Position numbers and translations under genes: made by a program. From positions 1 through 33,791 of the forward strand of contig CAIYSZ010000062.1 in the NCBI GenBank assembly GCA_903928965.1: a stretch of 33,791 nt of DNA. The letters are read 5' to 3'. Shown here one piece after another: positions 11,701-17,538 of this stretch. Source of the DNA: an uncultured Pseudomonadota bacterium (GTDB taxonomy: Bacteria > Pseudomonadota > Gammaproteobacteria > Methylococcales > Methylomonadaceae). The notes beneath the pieces were generated by a model. It searched no databases. It had not been told where the DNA came from and worked only from the letters and a program-made list of their open reading frames with translations. Each line of letters opens with the position of its first letter. Positions within the stretch are counted from its first letter, which is position 1.

Positions 11701-14700
11701 TACCGTTTACAGCGGCGGGGTTGAAACCGTAAGCAACGGCGGCGCGATCAGCGGCAGCACCATTTTCGGCACGGAAACCATTTCCAGCGGCGGCCTAGTC
11801 AGCGGCGACGTCGTCTCCAGCGGCGGCGTGCAAACGGCATTGAGCGGCGGCCTGGTTATCAACAGCTACGCCAACCTGAGCGGCGGCATCCAGTTAAACG
11901 GCGGCGTCGAACAAGTCAGCAGCGGCTCTTACGCCTCCAACGTCACCATTAACGGCGGCGGCCAAATACAAATTAGCAAAGGCGCGGCCGCTTACCAAGA
12001 CATCGTCAACAGCGGCGGAACCGAAATCGTTTCCAGCGGCGGTTACGTCAGCGCCACGACCATCAACAGCGGCGGCCTGCAAACCCTGCTAAGCGGCGGC
12101 GTGGTCAGCAACCTGTTACTCAATCCCGGCGCGGTCGAAAACACCAGCGCCGGAGCCAATATATACACCCTCACCCTGCGGCTCGGCGCTAAAGACGCCG
12201 TCACCAGCGGCGGCTATGTCAGCGGCAGCTACAACCATGGCGCGGAAAGCGTGCAAAACGGCGCACTGATCATCAACAACACAGTCTACACCGGCGGCGT
12301 AGAATCCGTCAGCTCCGGCGGCGTCATCAGCAACAGCTATATTTCCGGCGGCGTCGAAACCATTTCCAGCGGCGGCATCGTCAGCGGCAGCATTGTTTTC
12401 AGCGGCGGACAGCAAATCGTCAGCAATGGCGGTCTAGTCATCAACAGTTACGCCAATAATATCGGCGGCGTCCTACTCAGCGGCGGAACCGAACAAATCA
12501 CCAACGGCAATTACGCCTCCAACGTCGTCATTCTTAGCGCCGGTCAGGAAATTGTCGGCAGCGGCGCGACCGCCTATAACACCATCGTCAGTTCCGGCGG
12601 TTCCGAAATCGTCAGCAGCGGCGGCGTCGCCAGATACACCGCCGTATACGTCGGCGGCAATGAAAACATCAACAGCGGCGGCATCAGCTATTATGACGCA
12701 ATCTATTCCGGGGCCAGTGAAACCATTTCCGCCGGGGCCATAGCCAACAGCGCGGGAATCAATCAAGGCGGCGCTCTGACGGTTTCCAGCGGCGGCTATG
12801 TTTTTAGCGCCAGCGACTACGGCAGCGAAAAAATCGCCAGCGGCGGCTTAATCGTCAGCAATTTCGTTTACAGCGGCGGCAGCGACATCGTTTCCAGCGG
12901 CGGCGTGGTCAGCGGCAGCTATATTTACGGCACGGAAACCATTTCCTCCGGCGGAACGGTCAGCGGCAGCCACATCTACAACGGCGGCGAGCAAATCATA
13001 CTCTCCGGCGGCAGCGCCCAGAACAGCGTGGCGGACGACATCAACGGCGTTTTGGTCAGCGCCGGCGGTTTGGAACAAGCCACCAGCGGCAATTACACTT
13101 CCAACGTCACGCTGCTCAGCGGCGGCGCGGAAAACGTAGGCAGCGGCGCCACTGCCTATGCAGCCATCATTGGCAACGGCGGCGTGGAAACCGTCGCCAG
13201 CGGCGGCGTCACCACCAATACCACCATCAGTTCCGGCGGCGAACTGGTGTTGAATTCCGGCGGCGCGAGCAATACCCTCACCATCAATGGCGGCGCAAAA
13301 ATCGATTTGCTCGGCGTCGGGGTGACTTCGGCCAGCATCAACACCGCCAACAACCAAATCGTGATCTCCAAAGCCGGCGCGACCCTGGAAACCCTAAGCT
13401 TGAGCGCGCAAAAAGGAATTTACACGGTCAGCGACCAAGCGGACGGCGCCGGAGGCTCCCTATTGACCATCGGCTTCGTCACCTCCGGAATCAGTTCCAG
13501 CACTTCGGGCAACACCCTGAATGCCGGCGGTGTGGAAACCATCAATAGCCACACCAACTATTACTACACCGCCATCAATAACGGTGGGCAAGAAATCATC
13601 AACAGCGGCGGCGCGGCTTGGTATACCCAAGTGTTTAGCGGCGGACGCGAAAACATCAATAGCGGCGGCGTCAGTTATTACCCGGTCATAAATTATGGCG
13701 CCACCGAAATTCTGAAAAACGGCGCCACGGCTAACTCCCTGACCATCAATCCCGGCGGTTCGGTCATCGTCTCCGCGGGCGGTTACATCAGCGGCAGTTA
13801 CAACAGCGGCTCCGAAACCATCTCCAGCGGCGGCCTGGTTTACAACCACGCCGTTTACAGCGGCGGCACGGAAATCGTCTCCAGCGGCGGCGTATTGAGC
13901 GCCAGCACCGTATACGGACTGGAAACGGTTTCCAATGGCGGCGTGGTTAGCGGCAGCACGGTCAGCAACGGCGGCTTGCAAATCGTATCCAGCGGCGGCC
14001 TGGCGATCAACACCTACGGCGCGATCAGCGGCGGCGTGCAAATCAGCGCCGGCGGCGTGGAAAAAGCCTTTTTCGGGACCGCCTACAACGTAACCGTCAA
14101 CAGCGGCGGAACCGAAACCGTCGGCCAAAACGCCAGCGCCAGCTACACCATCGTCAATAACGGCGGCGCGGAAAATATCGGTTCCGGCGGCGTCGCTTAT
14201 TACACCGCGGTCAACAGCGGCGGCGCGGAAAACGTGGGCAGCGGCGGCGCGAGCATTTCCGCCTCCATCAACTTCGGAGCCTCCGAAACCGTGGCCGCGG
14301 GCGCGGTCGCGTCCAATATCACCATCCACCAAGGAGCGGCGGAAACCGTTTCCAGCGGCGGATATGTATACAGTAGCATCATCGCCGGATCAGAAACCAT
14401 ACTCAGCGGCGGCGTGGTCGCCAATAACCAAGTTTATTACGGCGGCTCGGAAACGGTCGCGGCCGGCGGAATTTTGAGCAACACCACCATCTACGGCAAT
14501 GAAACCATTTCCAGCGGCGGCGTCGTCAGGGGCGCAACCGTTTATAACGGCGGTGTCTTGAACGTACTCTCCGGCGGACTGCTCATCAACGGCAACTCGC
14601 TGATCAGCGGCGGCATCAATCTCAACGGCGGAACCGAACAAACCACCTACGGCGCGGTGGTTTCCAACGTCACCATCAACAGCGGCGGCAACCTAACGGT

Positions 14701-17329
14701 AAACAACGCGGCGAAAGACTACAACACTGTCGTCAACAACGGCGGCATCGAGACCCTTTCCAGCGGCGGCGCGTCTTGGTACGCCGCCATCTACAGCGGC
14801 GGCAGCGAAATCGTCAACAGCAGCGGCGCCACCATCAGCGCCTACCTGAATAGCGGCGCCAGGGAAACCATACTGTCCGGTGGCGTCGCATCCTCTCTTA
14901 ACATCGCACTGGGCGCCACCGACATTATCTCCGCCGGCGGCTCCGTCGTCGGCAGCTACATCGGCGGCACGCAAAATGTGTTTGGCGGAGCCGTCGCATC
15001 CGCCAACACCATAGGCAGCGGCGGCATTGAAAACATCTCCGGCGGCGGTTACGTGTCAGGGAACAGCGTCTACGGCGCCGAAAACGTTAACTCCGGAGCC
15101 GTCGCCAGTAATATCCACGTCCTCAATGGCGGACACTTGACCGTATACTCCGGCGGACTTGCGGTCAACGCAGGCAGTGATGTTCCCAACGGCATCATCG
15201 TGAGCGGCGGCGGCGAACAAATCAATTCCGGCTACACCGCCTCCAACGTCACGCTTTACAACGGCGTTGAAACCATTAGTGGCGGAGCCGCCTACTACAC
15301 CGTTCTTAACGGCGCTAGCGTGGAAAACATATTGAGCGGCGGCGCGGCTTACTACACCGCCGTGAACAGCGGCGGCAAGGAAAATATCAGCAGCGGCGGC
15401 GCTTCCTATTACGCCGCCATTAACCAAGGCGCCACGGAAACTATCGGTAAAGGCGTTTATGTCTATAACATCACCATCCGCGGCGCGGAAAACATCACCA
15501 GCGGCGGCTACGTAGTCAGCAATAACGTATTCGGAACCGAAACCGTCAACGGCGGCGTGGTGGTCAGCAATATAGTTTATAGCGGCGGCAGTGATCAGAT
15601 CGTTAGCGGCGGCGTGGTCAGCGGCAGCTATGTTTACGGTATCGAAACCATTTCCGCCGGCGGAACGGTTAGCGGCTGCAGCCTCTACAATGGCGGCCAG
15701 CAAATCATACTTAGCGGCGGTCTGGCCATCAACAGTTACGCCCAATACTATAACGGCATCCAAGTCAGCAGCGGGGGCGTGGAGCTGGTAAGCTCCGGCG
15801 GCGCGAACCAGGTCACGCTGAACAGCGGCGGCCAGGAAGTCATTAGCAACGGCGGCGTAGCCTCCAGTACCATAATCAATAACGGCGGCCTGGAAACCGT
15901 AAACAGCGGCGGCGCCGCCTGGTATACGACCGTCAACAGCGGCGGTTCCGAGGTATTAACCAGCGGCGCGGCCACCGTTTCCGCCATCATCAATAACGGC
16001 GCGACCGAAACCATCGTCCCCGGCGCCAACGCCTATGCGCTGACCGTACGTCAGGGCGGCGCGGACATCGTATCCAGCGGCGGTTTCGTCAACAGCAGCT
16101 ATATTAGCGGCTCTGAAACCATACTCAGCGGCGGCCGCGTCGCCAACAACTGGGTATATAGCGGCGGCCTAGAAACCGTCGGCAACGGCGGCGTGCTAAG
16201 CAACACCAATGTCTACGGCGCGGAAATCGTTTCCAGCGGCGGCCTGGTCAGCGGCGGCATCGTCTACAGCGGCGGCTTGTTGACCGTAAACTCAGGCGGC
16301 GCCGCCTACAATAGCTACGCCGGCGTCAGCGGCGTCATCCAGATCAACGGCGGAACCGAATACGCTACCTACGGCGCCTATACCTCGAACGTCACGCTGA
16401 ACAGCGGCGGTCAAGAACTTGTCGCCAACGGGGCCATCGCCTACGCCACCGTGGTCAATAGCGGAGCCGCCATCGCCGCGGCCAGCGGCGGCGTCATCTC
16501 CGGCACGGCGGTCAACAACGGCGGCGCGGAAATCATTAGCGGCGGCGCGAGCGCTTACTACACCACCGTCAACGCCAACGGCGTGGAAACCATCAACCCC
16601 GGCGGCCACGGCATATCATCATTTATTTACCAAGGCGGCCAGGAAACCGTAGGCAGCGGCGCGACGGCTTACGGAGACACCGTCAATTACGGAGGCGTAT
16701 TGAGCATAGGCAATGGAGGAGAGGCCCTCTACCCGACCATCAACAACGGCGGCGACGTCATCATCTCCAGCGGCGGCGAATTGGTGCTAAACGGCAACAG
16801 CAACGGCATCACCGTCGCCAGCGGCGCGTTCATCGACTTGGCGGGCATTACCGCCGACACCGCCACGCTGAACAATCATAATCAATTGCTCATCACCAGC
16901 GCCGGCGCGCTGGTAGACACCATCGGCTTGCTTGGAACCAATAGCGGCCTCAGTTTTACCGCCGCCGGCGACGGTTCCGGCGGAACGCTGATCTCCATCC
17001 AAACCGCGCCCGCCTCGGGCATCGTCCATGCATCCGCATTGAGCCCAAAAGCCATTGAACTGGTCAACAACTTCATCGAAAATACCCAGCAACTGGAATT
17101 GAACAAATCAGTATTCACCGCATTCGCCGCCAGCCATTCCATCGACGCGGGCAACTTCAGCAATAGCGCCGCCGCGACCGGCCCTAGCGATTATCTGTTC
17201 TACAACGCCCATAACGGCGGCTTGTACTACTCCGCCCAAGGCTCTCACGGTACGGCCGCCGAAATAGCCATCATCGGCGCCATTCAACATCCGAGCGCGC
17301 TCACGCTCGGCGATTTTAGACTAGTCTAG
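5702..17329 (+). CDS. Giant AIDA-type strand-loop-strand repeat protein, putative type I-secreted adhesin
   Basis: This 3,875-aa, Gly/Ser/Asn/Val-rich protein consists almost entirely of roughly 19-residue repeats of the form SGGxExVSSGGxAxxTxVN. That matches the autotransporter-passenger strand-loop-strand (AIDA) repeat family, which forms beta-solenoids. The N-terminus (MSTYIVSSGQ) enters the repeats at once and has no signal peptide. The C-terminus has no 12-strand barrel. Instead, residues 3830-3875 (DYLFYNAHNGGLYYSAQG, then LTLGDF) resemble the end of RTX proteins exported by type I secretion. I noticed only one cysteine (Cys3326), as expected for such substrates. Residues 63-1080 contain eight long modules, and about 1125-3690 contain 12-13 modules of another kind, interrupted by an internal cap at about 2514-2591. 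The start is set by AAGGAG 8 nt upstream. No T1SS exporter or TibC/Aah-type heptosyltransferase is in the window. Adhesion or surface-coat function is inferred from the family. Confidence 0.9.
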   Translation: MSTYIVSSGQTSTGLVINNGDIAYVYSGGKATNITINSGGEVDVLSGGAISAGTVASGATLNGLVLSTGSVSVGNSYQISGLTIQSGANIGLEVATGAAISGFVNTGSETLTVDNGGTVTSAFINGQEYLYGQASGNIVNNGGNETVESGGVATGTIINSGGVETVTSGGSISNFSVASGGEIDLSPGAGVNKGQVAAGATITGLILSSGSVTVGASNYQINGVSIQSGANVGLEVASGASINGFSTSSVQTNLSIDSGGSANNAQIAVGTEFVYGSANQTTLNTGGVEQIESGGQAIGAIANPGTFIEIASGGSLTQGLVSSGGELDIANGGLVNSVTVLSGGIITGLVLSNGAQVTATGVFGINNISIQAGAIVGLEVGSGASLSSFTLLGDQTETVDSGGTTSGTQVSYGGEYVYGSALGTVVGLNGAEYVKKGGVASGTLVNSGGVDLVASGGSLQNAVISSGGEVDLARGASLTGGTINSGATVTGLVLSTGTTSAANGNLTISGVNILSGANIQLEVAAGATLSGFIAANQKSDLTIDAGGSAFNDAINSGGAEFVGGKASGSVINSGGTEYVTSGGLSTAPTINSGGVLEVQSGGVVSGLSIANGGAVNFETGAAVSGGSIAAGGIAAGLLLSNGAVTVGANNYVVDGITIATGALVSLEVGAGAGISGFTLNDATTSITIDKLGSTTGDIVNTGSEYVYGLASGASIGAFGVEYVGSGGVASATAVNHGGVADIYGGGLAKGLIINSGGYAEAFSGATISSVTVSSGGVLQLDSGAIISGGAVLSGGTLDGLLLSSGSVSAANPSYVLDGITIFSGAAIGLEVASGAKISGFSVNSGAYITVDGGGVANGDIVSSGGVETVLGSASGSKVLSGGIEIISSGGVVSGTILSAGGLADILSGGKYSGGAVNSGATLEGLVLSGGGVNAAGASYVIDGATLFSGANVGLEVTSGSSISGFTVSSGSTLVVDKGASAVNITILSGGQEIVSSGGNASNTNVANGGLFTIISGATVSGGVVSSGGGINGLTISAGTINAAASPLIIDGITLSGGANLFGLDVGSGATLSGYTVSSGDTLIVFSGGAASHTIVLSGGVEIVSSGGLGIDSYAYSSGGVQLSGGQEQVTSGFNGSNVSINSGGVETISSGGAAYYTTLNSGGAIVLNNGGGQYYATINNGGSETFVSGAKVIGLTVNAGGSDAVSSGAVISNTSIGGTETVLKGGGVSGNVVLPGGLELVTSGGSVSNSTVFGNEIVSSGGSVSGVTVSSGGLEIISAGGIATYATAVSSGGVQLNGGAEFVPQGASVSNVTINSGGVETISSGGNAYYTIVNSGGTEIVLSGGNSWYTTVYSGGVETVGSGGVTNSASINSGATENVSAEVKVFGINILSGASETVSSGGYVSGNHVAGTETVLNGGVVFNNQVLSGGLEIVSSGGAISGSTVLGTETISSGGLVNGSYISGWGTQIVLNGGVAQNSIAVSSGGVLINGGAEQVTPGNVASNVIINNGGVETISSGGNAYYNIVNSGGTKYVLSGGNSWYTTVNSGGVEIVSSGGVTNSAVINSGAAETLSAGAKAYSLNVHQIASDTVSSGGLISANYIAGAETVLNSGIVINNQVLSGGSETVSSGGIISGSNISGVEVISSGGLVSGSVVSNGGEQIVLSGGLVINSYASNSGGILINGGGEQVTSGAYASNVTLNGGTETISSGGVAYFTIVNSGGVETVNTGATVQYTTVNSGGGETLASGAVTSYGVIGLGANEIIPNGAKAYNLTIRQGATDTVANGAYVSGDTVSGAETLLSGQIFNHAVVSGGVEIISSGGVISGDTVLGVETVSSGGAISGSYVSNGGQETVLSGGLLINGTSYYSGGIQLNGGTEQITAGNISNVTINGGGQEIIGSGTAAYYDVVNSGGLEIINSGGAAWYTTVNSGGVEQINSSGASYSAVINSGANETISAGAKAYSLNIRFGATDTVSSGGVVNGDAVGGTETVLSSGVVIGNTVYSGGVETVSNGGAISGSTIFGTETISSGGLVSGDVVSSGGVQTALSGGLVINSYANLSGGIQLNGGVEQVSSGSYASNVTINGGGQIQISKGAAAYQDIVNSGGTEIVSSGGYVSATTINSGGLQTLLSGGVVSNLLLNPGAVENTSAGANIYTLTLRLGAKDAVTSGGYVSGSYNHGAESVQNGALIINNTVYTGGVESVSSGGVISNSYISGGVETISSGGIVSGSIVFSGGQQIVSNGGLVINSYANNIGGVLLSGGTEQITNGNYASNVVILSAGQEIVGSGATAYNTIVSSGGSEIVSSGGVARYTAVYVGGNENINSGGISYYDAIYSGASETISAGAIANSAGINQGGALTVSSGGYVFSASDYGSEKIASGGLIVSNFVYSGGSDIVSSGGVVSGSYIYGTETISSGGTVSGSHIYNGGEQIILSGGSAQNSVADDINGVLVSAGGLEQATSGNYTSNVTLLSGGAENVGSGATAYAAIIGNGGVETVASGGVTTNTTISSGGELVLNSGGASNTLTINGGAKIDLLGVGVTSASINTANNQIVISKAGATLETLSLSAQKGIYTVSDQADGAGGSLLTIGFVTSGISSSTSGNTLNAGGVETINSHTNYYYTAINNGGQEIINSGGAAWYTQVFSGGRENINSGGVSYYPVINYGATEILKNGATANSLTINPGGSVIVSAGGYISGSYNSGSETISSGGLVYNHAVYSGGTEIVSSGGVLSASTVYGLETVSNGGVVSGSTVSNGGLQIVSSGGLAINTYGAISGGVQISAGGVEKAFFGTAYNVTVNSGGTETVGQNASASYTIVNNGGAENIGSGGVAYYTAVNSGGAENVGSGGASISASINFGASETVAAGAVASNITIHQGAAETVSSGGYVYSSIIAGSETILSGGVVANNQVYYGGSETVAAGGILSNTTIYGNETISSGGVVRGATVYNGGVLNVLSGGLLINGNSLISGGINLNGGTEQTTYGAVVSNVTINSGGNLTVNNAAKDYNTVVNNGGIETLSSGGASWYAAIYSGGSEIVNSSGATISAYLNSGARETILSGGVASSLNIALGATDIISAGGSVVGSYIGGTQNVFGGAVASANTIGSGGIENISGGGYVSGNSVYGAENVNSGAVASNIHVLNGGHLTVYSGGLAVNAGSDVPNGIIVSGGGEQINSGYTASNVTLYNGVETISGGAAYYTVLNGASVENILSGGAAYYTAVNSGGKENISSGGASYYAAINQGATETIGKGVYVYNITIRGAENITSGGYVVSNNVFGTETVNGGVVVSNIVYSGGSDQIVSGGVVSGSYVYGIETISAGGTVSGCSLYNGGQQIILSGGLAINSYAQYYNGIQVSSGGVELVSSGGANQVTLNSGGQEVISNGGVASSTIINNGGLETVNSGGAAWYTTVNSGGSEVLTSGAATVSAIINNGATETIVPGANAYALTVRQGGADIVSSGGFVNSSYISGSETILSGGRVANNWVYSGGLETVGNGGVLSNTNVYGAEIVSSGGLVSGGIVYSGGLLTVNSGGAAYNSYAGVSGVIQINGGTEYATYGAYTSNVTLNSGGQELVANGAIAYATVVNSGAAIAAASGGVISGTAVNNGGAEIISGGASAYYTTVNANGVETINPGGHGISSFIYQGGQETVGSGATAYGDTVNYGGVLSIGNGGEALYPTINNGGDVIISSGGELVLNGNSNGITVASGAFIDLAGITADTATLNNHNQLLITSAGALVDTIGLLGTNSGLSFTAAGDGSGGTLISIQTAPASGIVHASALSPKAIELVNNFIENTQQLELNKSVFTAFAASHSIDAGNFSNSAAATGPSDYLFYNAHNGGLYYSAQGSHGTAAEIAIIGAIQHPSALTLGDFRLV
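5888..8980 (+). repeat. First module family: eight repeats of about 430 bp in the giant gene
   Basis: Eight copies of a module begin with GLVLSxG, continue with YxIxGxxIxSGAN, and end with LEVASGASISGF. They start at residues 63, 204, 348, 491, 636, 799, 924 and 1032 (nt 5888, 6311, 6743, 7172, 7607, 8096, 8471 and 8795). The first five starts are spaced 423-435 bp apart and the later ones vary (489, 375 and 324 bp). Between the signature segments lie ordinary SGG strand-loop-strand repeats. The family is not seen downstream of about residue 1080. The copies differ widely at DNA level, which suggests old duplications. Confidence 0.8.
9078..16770 (+). repeat. Second module family: 12-13 repeats of about 578 bp in the giant gene
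   Basis: Each module opens with EQVTSGxxASNVTIN and runs through AYYTxVNSGG, WYTTVNSGG, AKAYSLNIRxGATDTVSSGG, GTETISSGGLVSG and finally GGLxINSYA. Openings lie near nt 9078, 9600, 10180, 10759, 11330, 11908, 12490, 13072, 14060, 14635, 15217, 15781 and 16357. The usual spacing is 564-582 bp. The 988-bp gap after 13072 is explained by an inserted cap-like segment and the restart after it. Modules 2 and 3 share an exact 36-bp stretch (9721-9756 and 10300-10335), evidence of a relatively recent duplication. Confidence 0.8.
13241..13475 (+). repeat. Internal copy of the C-terminal cap domain in the giant gene
   Basis: Residues about 2514-2591 (ELVLNSGG, INGGAKIDLLGVGV, NNQIVISKAGA, ADGAGGSLLTI) match the order and spacing of residues about 3693-3770 near the C-terminus (ELVLNGNS, ASGAFIDLAGITA, HNQLLITSAGA, GDGSGGTLISI). 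The surrounding solenoid modules lack this element. It looks like a former C-terminal cap left inside the protein. Confidence 0.7.
16778..17010 (+). other. C-terminal cap domain of the giant repeat protein
   Basis: Residues about 3693-3770 depart from the SGG repeat and form a beta-rich segment (IDLAGITADTATLNNHNQLL, then GTLISIQT). It sits between the last solenoid turns and the alpha-helical and secretion-signal tail. It is the partner of the internal copy near residue 2514. A role in closing the beta-solenoid is inferred from its position. Confidence 0.55.
17189..17329 (+). other. Putative type I secretion C-terminal signal
   Basis: Residues 3830-3875 contain DYLFYN, GLYYSAQG, a small/hydrophobic stretch (AAEIAIIGAI) and a final LTLGDF-LV. 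RTX and other type I substrates often end with FxYNxxxGxLYYDxDGxG ... LTxxDFxV. The usual D-x-D of that motif is SAQG here. A helical segment (residues about 3785-3812) precedes it. The assignment rests on remembered family resemblance. Confidence 0.6.
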
Positions 17330-17334
17330 TCTAC

Positions 17335-17439
17335 CCGCAAGCTTGCGGAACCGCCTTCCAACGCGCCTTGGGAGGCGGCTCCGCGAAAAGGCGAAACCGG
17401 GGCCGACGGCTTTACCCCCTCGCAAGGCCCGCCGTCGGC
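17335..17439. terminator. Cluster of inverted repeats after the giant gene
   Basis: Three structures lie just after the stop. One is a perfect 14-bp palindrome, CCGCAAGCTTGCGG (17335-17348). Another is an 11-bp stem with a 6-nt loop (17351-17361 with 17368-17378, one G-U pair). The third is a 9-bp stem, GCCGACGGC/GCCGTCGGC (17402-17410 with 17431-17439). None is followed by a T-run, so a classical intrinsic terminator is not shown. RNA-end protection or Rho-linked termination is possible. Confidence 0.4.
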
Positions 17440-17466
17440 AAGCGCCTAATTTCCCTGCGCATAAAC

Positions 17467-17475
17467 TGCTATAAT
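17467..17475 (+). promoter_or_regulatory. Extended -10 promoter of mrcB-lolA
   Basis: TGCTATAAT (17467-17475) is a perfect extended -10 element. The -35 region is weak (TAATTT at 17447-17452, 17 bp upstream), which is tolerated when an extended -10 is present. Transcription would start near 17482, about 57 nt before the mrcB ATG. This separates the core mrcB-lolA unit from the accessory region. Confidence 0.55.
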
Positions 17476-17538
17476 TAACCTGCGTCCAACCCGCTTGAGA
17501 CAGATTACCACCATCCCGCAGCCCGCAACCGCAACTTA

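Noticed and set aside
5897..17290. Many open frames on the minus strand inside the giant gene, up to 290 aa, Ala/Asp/Gly- or Pro-rich
   Set aside because: They are complements of the SGG-coding repeats. Their repetitive composition follows the sense codons, and none has its own initiation signals or a recognised domain.
5702..17329. CRISPR array or satellite DNA
   Set aside because: The DNA is highly repetitive, but the periods are multiples of three, the frame is open throughout, and there is no alternation of identical repeats with unique spacers.
16778..17329. Autotransporter beta-barrel or Hint domain at the C-terminus of the giant protein
   Set aside because: The last 180 residues contain a short cap, a helical stretch and the LFYN/LYY tail. 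They are too short and lack the alternating strands and terminal aromatic of a barrel and the Cys/His motifs of Hint.
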